From Campylobacter concisus (GTDB lineage: Bacteria > Campylobacterota > Campylobacteria > Campylobacterales > Campylobacteraceae), in assembly GCF_001891085.1 (NCBI RefSeq), contig NZ_JXUP01000005.1, forward strand, positions 62,001 through 126,000: 64,000 nucleotides of DNA, written 5' to 3'. Shown piece after piece: positions 44,440-54,171 of the stretch. The translations under genes were made by a program, and so were the position numbers. Numbering within the stretch: position 1 is the stretch's first letter; each line of letters starts with the position of its first letter. The notes beneath the pieces were generated by a model, which had not been told where the DNA came from, ran no database searches, and worked only from the letters and a program-made list of their open reading frames with translations.

Positions 44440-45620
44440 TTAAGTCATAGATGATGTTTGATAAAGCTTCATAAGCTCTTCGTAAAAGTCACGGTCATTT
44501 TTGTTTTCAAGTAGTCCTGAATTTACAAAAAGATCATCGCAAAGCTTTTGCACGTCTTTGAAGCGATTTGTAAAGAGTTTGCTTAAAACTAGTGCAGAAA
44601 TTTCTGGCCTCACAAGAATGGCTGGTGGCATAATGCCGTTAAATAGTAGCTCTTTGATAACATCTGGGTGATATTTGATCTGATGATGTTGTCCGTGCGG
44701 GCAACTTTTGGTACTAACTAGTGTCTTGCATTTATTGCAATAAACTAGCTCTGGCAGCACGATTACCTCTAAATTTAGGTCGTTTTTATAAATATCAAGA
44801 ATCGTATGAGCTTCATTGTGATCAAAAAACATTCCAATTCCTGAGTGGTTTTGTCCGATGACTAGCTTATTTGCTCCAAATCTTGAAGCAGCGATACACT
44901 CAAGTGTTGGGTTTGCATGTGAGCTAAAAAGAGTTGTATTTTTTAGAGCAAAGACAAAGACTTTTTTTATCGGTAAATAATTTTGTATAAAATAATCTAG
45001 TACTTGCTTTCTAATCTCGTAATCAACGTGCTTTTCTTCGCGTGTTCTTATTAAAAAAATGATTACTAAATCAGCCTTGTCAATAGTCATTCTAACAAGG
45101 CGCTCGTGAGCTCTATTAAATGGATCAGCCGTTAAAAAGACCGCCGTTATCTTTTTAGCGCCATCTTCTTTTATTAGATCATTTAGTGCATTTTTGCTTA
45201 TTTGCATACTTTCATCATAAAGCTCAAATTCGCCACTAATGCCATATTTACCTAAATTTAGCTCTTTATCATTGCTAGCTTCGTTTGCTAAAAATATATT
45301 TTAGCCCTCATATTCTCGTCAAATTTAAAGACTTTAGCAACATTAATGTGTCCAACGATCTTACCATCAAGACTTAGATTTACCTTTTGTCCAGGAGTAA
45401 GCTTGCTAGCAATATTTTGATTTAGCTCGCCAAATGGAGCAAATCCAAAAGAATACGGCATCGGCTCGCCATTAAAATAGCCTTTTTTGCTCACCTCTTT
45501 TATCTGTTCATCGTCCATCAGCGAGTCGTAATCTGAGAGAATCTTATTTTTTATTAGCTCCAAAGCACCAAAAACTTCGGTATTGATTGAAATTTCACTA
45601 TTTTTTCTTGCTGACGTCAT
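44440..45620 (-). pseudogene. ATP-sulfurylase-like protein split by a frameshift
   Basis: Two frames make one protein of roughly 390 residues, the length of the C. jejuni Cj1609 product annotated as sulfate adenylyltransferase. The N-terminal frame (45288-45620) is PUA-like (PYSFGFAPFGELNQNIASKL) and stops at 45288 after AKIYF. The next frame continues LANEASNDKELNLGKYG and includes 44440-45207, with FLTADPFNRAHERLVR (the adenylyltransferase HxGH-like region), GANKLVIGQNHSG and a CxxC...CxHGQHH zinc-like cluster. Adding one T (minus strand) in the run at about 45290 restores one frame. The start ATG 45620 overlaps the upstream regulator. Confidence 0.75.
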
Positions 45621-46488
45621 ATTTCTTTCTCTTTTCCCAAAGTGATTTTCTAGAAATTCCAAGCTTCTTGCTAAGTTCTGTGTCAGGGAATTTATCTTGA
45701 TAATTAACGATTATGTACTTTATATATTCATCGATCGTAACGATCTCATCGATATTAAAATTTTTATCGCGTCCTGAAAGTTCAAGCTCGTCAAATGGTG
45801 CTTTTTGTGCAAAATCGCTAGTTGAGATTGCGACCTTTTTCTTTTTGCAAATTTCTAAAATTTTCTCTTTTTCTTCTTGTTTTAGCTCCTCTAAATTTGT
45901 CATATAGATTAGCTCATCACCATTTTTGGCTAGTGCCTTTTCAAGCTCAGAGAAACAGGCTTTGCCTAAAAATAAAAATGGTAATTTGCAAGCTTTTACG
46001 TAGCTAAATATAAATTTATCGCTGTATCCGCTTTTACTTGATTTTAAAAGCAGTGGAAATTTTATCTTTTTTGCCTCAAAGCTAGAAATTTCATACTCTT
46101 TTAAAGCGTAATTTACATAGCTTTCGTAATTTTTGATCTCGTTTTTGAAATTTCTAAATTCCTCAAAATGCTTTATCTTTCTAACTAGCTCTTCTATCAT
46201 AAATGGCTTTTGGATGTAATCAACCGCACCTGCCTGAATCGGTTTTAGCACAGTGTCACTGTTGATATAAGCGATTAATAAAATGATGATAGAGCTTTTA
46301 AATTTTTCTATGACTGGGTAGAAGTCCTGCCCTGGAAGTGTGGTAGAAAGTAACACTACATCAAAATTTTCAAACTTCAATGCCTCTTTTACGCTTTTAG
46401 CGATCTCGCAGTCGTAGCCAAAATCAGCTAGTTTACTAGCCATCGAGCCAGCTAGGTAAATTTCATTTTCTACTATTAAAATTTTCAT
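45598..46488 (-). CDS. atypical orphan response regulator (HP1021/Cj1608 type)
   Basis: A 296-residue regulator with a degenerate receiver: where the phospho-accepting aspartate belongs there is serine (Ser48, DVVLLSTTLPG), and one residue of the acidic pocket is Asn8. The C-terminus has a Fis-like helix-turn-helix (DTELSKKLGISRKSLWEKRK). Neighbour genes ispDF and the ATP-sulfurylase-like gene identify it as the HP1021/Cj1608 orthologue, a redox-sensitive regulator in H. pylori and C. jejuni that also binds the replication origin and does not need phosphorylation. No histidine kinase is adjacent. Confidence 0.9.
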   Translation of the reverse strand: MKILIVENEIYLAGSMASKLADFGYDCEIAKSVKEALKFENFDVVLLSTTLPGQDFYPVIEKFKSSIIILLIAYINSDTVLKPIQAGAVDYIQKPFMIEELVRKIKHFEEFRNFKNEIKNYESYVNYALKEYEISSFEAKKIKFPLLLKSSKSGYSDKFIFSYVKACKLPFLFLGKACFSELEKALAKNGDELIYMTNLEELKQEEKEKILEICKKKKVAISTSDFAQKAPFDELELSGRDKNFNIDEIVTIDEYIKYIIVNYQDKFPDTELSKKLGISRKSLWEKRKKYDVSKKK

Positions 46489-47603
46489 ATTTGCTTCCAG
46501 TCGTAAAATTTAAGGCTTGCACTTGCCATTACGGCGATCCCTTCGCATCTGCCGACAAAGCCAAGCCCTTCAGTAGTCGTTGCCTTTACATTTATGCGGC
46601 TCTGGCTTAAATTTAGAGCTTTTGCTATGTTTGCCTCCATTTTTGACTTTAGTTTTGAAATTTTTGGTTTTTGTGCCATTATCGTGATATCAGCGTTTGT
46701 TAGCACAAAGCCCACACTTTGCACCCTTTTGTAAGCTTCCTCAAGCAAGTAAATGGAGCTAATATCTTTAAATTTAGCATCCGTATCAGGAAAAAGCTCG
46801 CCTATATCGCCAAGTCCAGCAGCTCCCAAGATAGCGTCAGTTAGCGCATGAAGCGCCACGTCGCCGTCACTGTGAGCTTTTAGCCCAAACTCATAGTCGA
46901 TCTTCTCGCCGCAAAGAATCAAAGGACGACCCTTTTCAAACTCATGCACATCAAAGCCATTTCCCACAAAGACTTCATTTTCTGGCTCTTTTAAAGTAGA
47001 AATTTTGGCAAGATCCTCTTTGTAAGTGATCTTTCTTGCCATCTCATCACCTAAAATTTGCCATACGCTTGCGCCAATGGCTCTCATAGCCGAGCTATCA
47101 TCTGTGTAAATTTCACCGCCGCTAAGAGCTTTTTTAAGAAGTGCTGTGCGAGAGAGTTGTGGTGTTTGGATAAGTTTTACCTTTTCTCTATCGATAGCGT
47201 TTTCGCCAAGATAAGCGGTGTCTGCGATTTTTAGCGCTGGAACTACACAATCAGCCTGACTTGCTGCCTCGATGATCTTATGAAAGAGCTCGCTTGAGAT
47301 ACAAGGGCGAGCGATGTCGCTAACTAGGACAAATTCGCTATTTACTAGCTCAAGTGCGTTTTTTAGGCTATCTTGTCTGGTTTCGCCGCCATCAACAAAT
47401 TTGTAATTTGGAGCAAATTTTGACATATATTTGCACTCTTTGCTAACGACAATTATCTCTTTAAATGTGTAAAAGTTACTCAAATTTTTAGTAGCAAATA
47501 GCCAAAGTGGATCGCTTCCTATTCGAAGCCATTGCTTCTTTACTGGTAGCTCAAAACGGCTAGAATTTCCTGCTCCAAGCATTATAAGTGATATATCAAG
47601 CAA
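46485..47603 (-). CDS. ispDF: bifunctional IspD-IspF isoprenoid enzyme
   Basis: A 372-residue fusion. The IspD cytidylyltransferase part opens with ISLIMLGAGNSSRFELPVKK; the IspF cyclodiphosphate synthase part opens with VGNGFDVHEFEKGRPLILCG and has HSDGDVALHALTDAILGA. It makes two steps of the MEP isoprenoid pathway. The frame is open upstream, but TTG 47603 has AAGGAG five bases before it and gives the expected beginning. It overlaps the regulator by four bases. Confidence 0.95.
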   Translation of the reverse strand: MLDISLIMLGAGNSSRFELPVKKQWLRIGSDPLWLFATKNLSNFYTFKEIIVVSKECKYMSKFAPNYKFVDGGETRQDSLKNALELVNSEFVLVSDIARPCISSELFHKIIEAASQADCVVPALKIADTAYLGENAIDREKVKLIQTPQLSRTALLKKALSGGEIYTDDSSAMRAIGASVWQILGDEMARKITYKEDLAKISTLKEPENEVFVGNGFDVHEFEKGRPLILCGEKIDYEFGLKAHSDGDVALHALTDAILGAAGLGDIGELFPDTDAKFKDISSIYLLEEAYKRVQSVGFVLTNADITIMAQKPKISKLKSKMEANIAKALNLSQSRINVKATTTEGLGFVGRCEGIAVMASASLKFYDWKQI

Positions 47604-47719
47604 GATAACTCCTTTGAAAATTGTTACAGAATTATACATCTCAAAACTTCAAAATTTCTTTTTAAAAAAGTAAATTTTTAAAAGCTTATTTAGTTAGTTT
47701 AAATCAAAAAAGGACTAAA

Positions 47720-47755
47720 ATGAGGTTTTTAAAAATCAAAAAAGGCCTTATATGA
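47720..47755 (+). other. possible 11-codon leader overlapping the thiC start
   Basis: ATG 47720 behind AAAAAAGGACTAAA opens an 11-residue frame ([11 protein letters not shown]) whose stop overlaps the thiC start as ATGA. The ribosome site region of both starts contains the same 13 bases (AAATCAAAAAAGG at 47701-47713 and 47733-47745), so the leader seems to have come from a local duplication. No TPP riboswitch signature was seen. Confidence 0.35.
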
Positions 47756-49050
47756 GAGATAAGACGCAGATGTATTATGCTAGGCGCGGCGAGATAACGC
47801 AAGAGATGAGCTATGTGGCAAGGATCGAAGGGCTTAGTGAAAATTTGGTGATGGATGGGGTTGCAAAAGGTAGCATCATCATCCCATCAAATATAAATCA
47901 TAAAAATTTAAAGCCAATGGGCATAGGCAGAAAGCTAAAGACAAAAATCAATGCAAATATCGGCAACTCAAGCCTAAGTAGCGATATTTGCGCTGAGCTT
48001 AGAAAGCTTGAAATTTGCCTAGAATTTGGCGCTGATACGGTTATGGATCTAAGCACGGACGGTGATTTAGACGCTATTAGAAGTGCGATCATTGAGCACT
48101 CAAGTGTGCCAATTGGCACAGTGCCTATGTATGAAATTTTAAAAGAGGCAAAAGAGGTTACCAATATCACAAATGAGCTCATTTTAGAGATACTTGAAAA
48201 GCAAGCAAGGCAAGGGGTTAGTTACTTTACGATACACGCTGGCTTTTTGCGTGAGTTTTTGCCCCTTGTTAAAAAGCGTAAAATGGGCATAGTTAGCCGC
48301 GGTGGCAGTTTGAGTGCGAGCTACATGTCAAAGCTAAATAGGCAAAATCCATTTTATGAAATTTTTGATCAAATTTTAGAAATTTGCGCTAAATATGACG
48401 TCTCGCTCTCGCTTGGCGACGGACTTCGCCCAGGCTGCCTTTATGACGCGACAGATGAGGCACAGCTTAGCGAGCTAAAGGTGCTTGGAGAGCTTACACT
48501 TCGTGCATGGCAAAAAGATGTGCAGGTGATGATAGAGGGCCCTGGTCATGTGCCATTAAGTCAAATTGAGTATAATATGAAAATCGAACAAGAGCTCTGC
48601 CATGACGCCCCATTTTACGTGCTTGGACCGCTTGTCTCAGACATCGGCGCAGGATACGATCACATAACCTCAGCGATTGGTGGTACGATGGCAGCATATC
48701 ACGGCGCTAGCATGCTTTGCTACGTGACGCAAAAAGAGCACCTTGGTTTGCCAAATGAAAATGACGTAAGAGAGGGCATCGTAGCTCACAAGATAGCAGC
48801 TCATGCCGCAGACGTCGCACTTGGCAAGGCAGGAGCTATCGAAAAAGACCATGCGATGAGTGACGCGAGGTATGCATTTGACTGGAACAAGCAGTTTGAG
48901 CTTAGCTTTGATCCAAAAAAGGCTAGAGAGCTTCACGATGAGAGCTTGCCAGAAGATGCGTTTAAGAGCGCTCATTTTTGTTCGATGTGCGGACCAAAAT
49001 TTTGTGCATATAAAATTTCAAAAGATCTAGAAAAAGGAGAAAAATGTTAA
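47752..49050 (+). CDS. thiC: phosphomethylpyrimidine synthase
   Basis: A 432-residue radical-SAM enzyme that turns aminoimidazole ribotide into the pyrimidine part of thiamine. The C-terminal [12 protein letters not shown] carries the unusual CxxCxxxxC cluster motif, and [18 protein letters not shown] and [14 protein letters not shown] lie in the barrel. It overlaps mrp by seven bases. Length is near that of short ThiC forms found in Campylobacter. Confidence 0.97.
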   Translation: MRDKTQMYYARRGEITQEMSYVARIEGLSENLVMDGVAKGSIIIPSNINHKNLKPMGIGRKLKTKINANIGNSSLSSDICAELRKLEICLEFGADTVMDLSTDGDLDAIRSAIIEHSSVPIGTVPMYEILKEAKEVTNITNELILEILEKQARQGVSYFTIHAGFLREFLPLVKKRKMGIVSRGGSLSASYMSKLNRQNPFYEIFDQILEICAKYDVSLSLGDGLRPGCLYDATDEAQLSELKVLGELTLRAWQKDVQVMIEGPGHVPLSQIEYNMKIEQELCHDAPFYVLGPLVSDIGAGYDHITSAIGGTMAAYHGASMLCYVTQKEHLGLPNENDVREGIVAHKIAAHAADVALGKAGAIEKDHAMSDARYAFDWNKQFELSFDPKKARELHDESLPEDAFKSAHFCSMCGPKFCAYKISKDLEKGEKC

Positions 49051-50144
49051 ATAAAGAAGAGGTCTTAAATAGGCTAAGAGGCGTCATATATCCGGGATTT
49101 GAGAAGGATATAGTTAGCTTTGGCTTTGTAAAAAACGTAGAAATCGGCGAGAAAATCTTAATCGAAGTCGAGATCGTTAGCTCAAATCCTGATGTGGCAA
49201 ACGAGCTAAAAACGGATATCAAACGTGTCATGGGCTCAAACGAGTACGTGCTAAATTTGATCCAGCCAAAGATACCTGAGGAGAAAAGTAACACTCAAAG
49301 TGGCAAAAATATCGCGCCACAAGTTAAAAATTTCGTAATGGTAAGCTCTGGCAAAGGCGGCGTTGGTAAATCAACCACGACGCTAAATTTAGCCATCTCA
49401 ATGGCAAAACTAGGCAAAAAAGTGGGCATCTTAGACGCTGACATCTACGGACCAAACATCCCAAGGATGCTTGGCGAAGTAAATACCCAGCCACAAGTCG
49501 TTGGCAACAAGCTAAAGCCGATACTTAGCCATGGCGTGGAGATGATGAGTATGGGCGTTTTGATGGAAGAGGGCATGAGCCTTATCTGGCGTGGCTCGAT
49601 GATAATGAAAGCGATCGAGCAGCTACTAAAAGACGTGCTTTGGAGCGAGCTTGATGTATTGTTTCTTGACATGCCTCCAGGAACGGGTGACGCACAGCTA
49701 ACTCTAGCTCAAAGCGTACCAGTAACTGCAGGTGTCTGCGTCACAACGCCTCAAGTGGTAGCGCTTGACGATAGCAAGCGTGCACTTGATATGTTTGAGA
49801 AACTTCACATCCCAATCGCAGGTGTGATTGAAAATATGAGTGGCTTTATCTGCCCTGATAACGGCAAAGAGTATGACATCTTTGGCAAAGGTACGACTGA
49901 AGAGGTAGCAAAAGCTTACAATACGCAAATTTTAGCTGAAATCCCTATCGAGCCAGCTGTGCGTGTGGGTGGTGATAGTGGCAAGCCAGTGAGCTTTTAT
50001 GAGCCAAACTCAGTCACTGCAAAACGCTACGAGAGTGCAGCTGCTAGACTTTGGGAGATAATAGAAAATATAAATAACGGTGGTGGGGCCGATAACTCAG
50101 CGATCCAGCCAGTAAATGACGGCAAGAGTGCTTGCTCGAAGTAA
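49044..50144 (+). CDS. mrp: Mrp/ApbC iron-sulfur cluster carrier ATPase
   Basis: A 366-residue protein with an N-terminal MIP18-like domain (about residues 1-80) and a P-loop ATPase with deviant Walker A ([13 protein letters not shown]). [19 protein letters not shown] and [12 protein letters not shown] are Mrp marks, and a Cys in [12 protein letters not shown] may take part in cluster transfer. It follows thiC, whose cluster it may help to assemble. Confidence 0.94.
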   Translation: MLNKEEVLNRLRGVIYPGFEKDIVSFGFVKNVEIGEKILIEVEIVSSNPDVANELKTDIKRVMGSNEYVLNLIQPKIPEEKSNTQSGKNIAPQVKNFVMVSSGKGGVGKSTTTLNLAISMAKLGKKVGILDADIYGPNIPRMLGEVNTQPQVVGNKLKPILSHGVEMMSMGVLMEEGMSLIWRGSMIMKAIEQLLKDVLWSELDVLFLDMPPGTGDAQLTLAQSVPVTAGVCVTTPQVVALDDSKRALDMFEKLHIPIAGVIENMSGFICPDNGKEYDIFGKGTTEEVAKAYNTQILAEIPIEPAVRVGGDSGKPVSFYEPNSVTAKRYESAAARLWEIIENINNGGGADNSAIQPVNDGKSACSK

Positions 50145-50168
50145 AATTTACAAAAGATAAAATTTATA

Positions 50169-50186
50169 GCAAATTTTAAAATTTGC
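50169..50186. repeat. perfect 18-base palindrome upstream of the ACT gene
   Basis: GCAAATTTTAAAATTTGC reads the same on both strands without a loop. It lies between mrp and the ACT-domain gene. It could be an operator or a chance product of the very common AAATTT composition. Confidence 0.3.
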
Positions 50187-50291
50187 CAGTTTGAAGTTGG
50201 CTACCAAAATTTAGCCTTGCTTGATGCTTGGCTTAAATTTTGGAGCCAAAATGCACTTCAAATCAAAAATTTAAATTTAACAGGAGAAAAC

Positions 50292-50558
50292 ATGAAAGCG
50301 ATCGTAACCGTAGTCGGAAAGGATAGAGTCGGCATCGTTGCTGGCGTCTCAGCAAAGCTTAGCGAGCTAGGGCTAAATATAGATGATATCTCACAGACTA
50401 TTTTAGATGAGTTTTTTACGATGATGGCAGTGGTTTCAAGTGATGAAAATAAAGACTTTACGGCTTTAAGAGCAGAACTTAACGAGCTTGGAGAGAGCCT
50501 AAAAGTAAAGATAAATATCCAAAGTTCCGCTATCTTTGATGCGATGCATACAATCTAA
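50292..50558 (+). CDS. ACT domain protein (UPF0237)
   Basis: An 88-residue ACT domain protein (KAIVTVVGKDRVGIVAGVSA, LGLNIDDISQTILDEFFTMM). The frame is open from 50217, but ATG 50292 after CAGGAGAAAAC gives the standard start. Such proteins bind amino acids or regulate partners; it is cotranscribed with the UPF0210 gene ten bases later, an association that is widespread. Confidence 0.9.
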   Translation: MKAIVTVVGKDRVGIVAGVSAKLSELGLNIDDISQTILDEFFTMMAVVSSDENKDFTALRAELNELGESLKVKINIQSSAIFDAMHTI

Positions 50559-50567
50559 GGAAAAACA

Positions 50568-51905
50568 ATGGACATCAAAAACGTAACCGAAACGATCTCG
50601 ATGATCGAAGAGCAAAATTTTGACATCAGAACGATCACGATGGGCATTAGTTTGCTTGACTGCATCGATCCTGACATCAACAAAGCTTGTGACAAAATTT
50701 ACGCAAAAATCACCACTAAAGCCAAAGACCTAGTCAAAGTGGGCAATGAAATTTCTGCTGAGCTAGGCATACCAATCGTCAATAAAAGAGTGAGCGTGAC
50801 GCCTATCTCGATAATTGGCGCCGCAACGGATGCAAAAGACTACGTGATGATCGCAAAGACGCTTGATAGAGCGGCTATTGAGGTTGGTATTGATTTTATA
50901 GGTGGTTTTTCAGCTTTAGTTCAAAAGGGATATCAAAAGGGCGATGAAATTTTGATAAATTCTATCCCACAAGCACTTTCCCAGACTTCAAAAGTATGTG
51001 CAAGTGTCAATGTCGGCTCAACGAAAACTGGCATAAATATGAGCGCGGTACGTGATATGGGACGCATTATAAAAGAGACGGCGGCAGCATCTCGGATGGG
51101 TTGTGCTAAGCTTGTCGTCTTTGCAAACGCAGTCGAAGACAATCCTTTCATGGCCGGTGCATTTCATGGCGTGGGTGAGGCTGATGTGGTGATAAATGTG
51201 GGCGTTTCTGGTCCAGGCGTAGTAAAAAGAGCTCTTGAAAAGGTGCGTGGCGAGAGTTTTGACGTAGTGGCTGAGACAGTGAAAAAGACGGCGTTTAAGA
51301 TCACGCGTATCGGCCAGCTCGTGGGCCAGATGGCGAGCGAGCGCCTTGGGGTTAAATTTGGTATCGTAGATCTCTCTCTTGCTCCAACACCAGCCGTTGG
51401 AGACTCGGTAGCTCGCGTGCTTGAGGAGATGGGGCTTGAGGCTGTTGGTACGCATGGCACGACTGCGGCACTTGCTTTGCTAAATGACGCGGTCAAAAAA
51501 GGTGGCGTCATGGCGTGCAATCAAGTTGGCGGCTTAAGCGGTGCATTTATCCCGGTCTCAGAAGATGAGGGCATGATAGCTGCGGTGCGCGCGGGATCGC
51601 TAAATTTAGAAAAGCTTGAAGCGATGACGGCGATATGCTCTGTGGGACTTGATATGATCGCCATACCTGCGGATGCTCCAAGTGAAAGCATAGCTGCGAT
51701 GATCGCTGATGAGGCGGCTATCGGTGTTATAAATCAAAAAACAACGGCCGTTCGTATCATACCTCTAGGCCATGAGGGCGATATGATCGAGTTTGGCGGC
51801 CTTTTAGGAAGAGCGCCTGTGATGAAGATAAATAAGGCCTCAAGTGCCGACTTCATCGCTCGTGGTGGACAAATTCCAGCTCCAATTCATAGTTTTAAAA
51901 ACTAA
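50568..51905 (+). CDS. PFL-like UPF0210 family protein
   Basis: A 445-residue member of UPF0210 (DUF711), related in fold to pyruvate-formate-lyase-like enzymes. It has [34 protein letters not shown], and [20 protein letters not shown] near the middle. It is always found next to the ACT protein. The reaction is not known; a glycyl-radical motif is not evident. A terminator follows. Confidence 0.88.
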   Translation: MDIKNVTETISMIEEQNFDIRTITMGISLLDCIDPDINKACDKIYAKITTKAKDLVKVGNEISAELGIPIVNKRVSVTPISIIGAATDAKDYVMIAKTLDRAAIEVGIDFIGGFSALVQKGYQKGDEILINSIPQALSQTSKVCASVNVGSTKTGINMSAVRDMGRIIKETAAASRMGCAKLVVFANAVEDNPFMAGAFHGVGEADVVINVGVSGPGVVKRALEKVRGESFDVVAETVKKTAFKITRIGQLVGQMASERLGVKFGIVDLSLAPTPAVGDSVARVLEEMGLEAVGTHGTTAALALLNDAVKKGGVMACNQVGGLSGAFIPVSEDEGMIAAVRAGSLNLEKLEAMTAICSVGLDMIAIPADAPSESIAAMIADEAAIGVINQKTTAVRIIPLGHEGDMIEFGGLLGRAPVMKINKASSADFIARGGQIPAPIHSFKN

Positions 51906-51911
51906 TCTTCG

Positions 51912-51941
51912 AAGTCCGCTTTAAATTTGCGGACTTTTTCT
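51912..51941 (+). terminator. intrinsic terminator of the ACT-UPF0210 unit
   Basis: AAGTCCGC (51912-51919) and GCGGACTT (51929-51936) form an 8-bp stem, and a T-tail follows. Confidence 0.88.
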
Positions 51942-52009
51942 TAAATTTATCCTAGTCTTTTCAACTGCTTTTAGTTAAAATAATAAAAATTTTAAGCCAA
52001 GGAACTAAA

Positions 52010-52628
52010 ATGAAAATTTTATCACTGCTTACGGCGCTACTTTTTGGAGCGGTATGTGGCTTTGCAAATGATGGCAAAGTAAGAAGTATCGACATCTACG
52101 TCACGCCATACTACTCAGCAAATGCTGGCAAGGTGGAGTACGTAAAGGTCTATGATAAGATAGATGAGCTTTTAAAAAGTGGCAAAGAAGAGGACTTTAA
52201 AAAAGGCTGAAAAGATCGTGCAAGACGCCCCACAAATGGTCTCTCCGATAACTCTTTTTGTTCTTTCAGCTCGCGCATACGATCTTGGACTTCGCGATGA
52301 TGCGGTATTTTGGTTTTATGCGGCAAAAAACCGCGCGATCTTGCTAAGAGGCGTTATAGACATGGAGGGCGAGAAATTTACTGACGTGGTGGCTGCGATA
52401 GGGGCGTTTATGAAGCTTGTTGGCGACGTGGTCAATCCTTATGCATTTTGCGATATCAAAAAGCAACAAGATATCGCTGATAAAGCGCTTGAATGGACTA
52501 AGAAAAATGCCTATGAAGCGATGTTCTCGCCAGAATTTAGCTCGCCTCACGAAGATAGAAAAGCAGCCCTTATAAAAGGCATAAAAAAGCTAGAAGCCCG
52601 CAATAAAAAAGAGAAAGATTATTTTTAG
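52010..52628 (+). pseudogene. exported helical protein split by a frameshift
   Basis: The first frame (52010-52210) has a signal peptide (MKILSLLTALLFGAVCGFA) and ends at EEDFKKG; the second frame (to 52628) goes on as AEKIVQDAPQMVSPITLFV. Losing one base in the A6G2 run at 52199-52206 gives one protein of about 205 residues with VFWFYAAKNRAILLRGV and a charged C-terminus. The gene is probably intact in relatives. I do not recognise the family. A hairpin AAGATTAT/ATAATCTT (52615-52642) overlaps its end. Confidence 0.65.
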
Positions 52629-52870
52629 ATAAAGATAATCTTGCTAACTTTAAAGCTATGCGCAAGCAAAATGGTACTGATGAGAAATTTTGCTTCTAAA
52701 TAGCGAGAAAAACTGAAAATTTGCTTGTAAATTTAGCTTTTTCTTTATGCTAAAAGGGCAAATTTACAAGCTATCTCTATTTTAGATGATAAATTTTAGC
52801 TCACTACAAATCTGCTTAAATTTCGCTCTTTTTCGTAAGAGTAGCAAAACCACAAAAATGAGAATAAAAA

Positions 52871-53323
52871 ATGACTTTAAAATTTGGCGAACTTGAAAAA
52901 GTTACAACAGATGATGGCTTTATCTGGTATGCCCAGACAGAGCTAAAAAGCGAAATTTTTGGCCAAGTGCTCTTTTGCCTTATCTCGGCAAATGGGACAG
53001 ATGTGGACGATAAAACGATTTTGCTTGCACAGCGTATCGCTCAGGATATTGACCGGCATATAAAAGATGCGCTTACGTTTTTACGAGATGAGCTTAAGCA
53101 AAAATGCTTTTTGAGCAAGGACGAGCTTAGAGCGCTTGATGTGCCAGTTTGCGATCTGCCGTTTAGCTCGCCTCAATGCACCTTTTATGTGCAAGATAGG
53201 CAGTGGCTGATGAGATTTGCTGAGGGTGCGCTTGATATTTGCGAACCTTTCGGTATTGGGGTGATTTTTGAAGGTGAAAAGCCATTGTATTTAGAAAATT
53301 TAGAGCTTAGCCAGGAGTGCTAA
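52871..53323 (+). CDS. protein of unknown function, 150 residues
   Basis: A soluble protein with no signal peptide and mixed alpha/beta pattern (GFIWYAQTELKSEIFGQVLF, then DIDRHIKDALTFLRDELKQ). Four cysteines are scattered. No family is recognised. It follows a 242-base gap in which I see nothing but the hairpin of the preceding gene and A/T-rich sequence with a probable promoter. Confidence 0.7.
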   Translation: MTLKFGELEKVTTDDGFIWYAQTELKSEIFGQVLFCLISANGTDVDDKTILLAQRIAQDIDRHIKDALTFLRDELKQKCFLSKDELRALDVPVCDLPFSSPQCTFYVQDRQWLMRFAEGALDICEPFGIGVIFEGEKPLYLENLELSQEC

Positions 53324-53406
53324 TCGCGGATAAATTTTACTTTTAAACGGTGAGATAAATTTGGTTGCTGTTTTAGGTTTTAGTCCAAAACAGCAAAAAT
53401 TTGTAT

Positions 53407-54009
53407 TTATGCGTTGCAGCAGCAATAATCACTTGGATCTTTTTCTTTTGTGACCCTAGCTCTTAAGTCGTGACGGATGATCTCTATCGACCAGAACCAT
53501 ATCATGTGGCCGACAAATTCAGATACATGCTCGTACCAAGGAAGTGTCCAAAGTGGTGGAGTAAGCCCCAAAATAGGTAGTGCGATCACGTGAACAGCGA
53601 TATTTACGATAACGCCAACTAGTAAGCCTTGCCATATTGTAATCTTTGGAAATTTCTCAGCCAAAACACAATAAGCAACCGCAAAAACTATCGAAAATAA
53701 TATATGCGTCATCATTACGTAGTTAAACGCATGCCCTGCAAACTCGTAAATAGCGGCATTTGGATCGGCCACTCCCAAATAATCTCTTAAAAATACATAA
53801 GGCGGATTTAAGAAATTTCTAGAGCAATCGATCGCATCGGCTGCTCTAATAGCACTTTCTGGCCCGCAAGCAGCGTTAAACATATCCATCGGACTTCTTG
53901 GAGGAAGTGGGAATTCCGCTCCCCATTTGACAAAGGCTGAGACAACGCCAGCGATAAGGCCGATCAATGCAGCTAAAGCAAATCTAGGTTTTGTTGCTAA
54001 ATTTGACAT
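53407..54009 (-). CDS. YagU-family (DUF1440) inner membrane protein
   Basis: A 200-residue protein with four membrane helices, [24 protein letters not shown] and PPRSPMDMF at the N-terminus as in E. coli YagU, which helps acid survival. The C-terminus ends with several cysteines (YCCCNA), unusual for a membrane protein tail. The gene is alone, with a start behind AAGGAG. Confidence 0.83.
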   Translation of the reverse strand: MSNLATKPRFALAALIGLIAGVVSAFVKWGAEFPLPPRSPMDMFNAACGPESAIRAADAIDCSRNFLNPPYVFLRDYLGVADPNAAIYEFAGHAFNYVMMTHILFSIVFAVAYCVLAEKFPKITIWQGLLVGVIVNIAVHVIALPILGLTPPLWTLPWYEHVSEFVGHMIWFWSIEIIRHDLRARVTKEKDPSDYCCCNA

Positions 54010-54171
54010 TTAAACTCCTTCTTTAAATTTGCAAAATCTTATTGCAATTTACTTTATGATAAGATTAATCATTATTAAAAATATAAAAATATTTAAAAAT
54101 TTTAATGGACTTAAAATCATAAAATTTTTAGCCATTTTTGGCTAGACTAAGAAAAATTTAAAGGAGAATAA

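Noticed and set aside
47640-47751. TPP riboswitch before thiC
   Set aside because: The CTGAGA and ACCTGA-type conserved elements of the THI box are not visible in the short upstream region.
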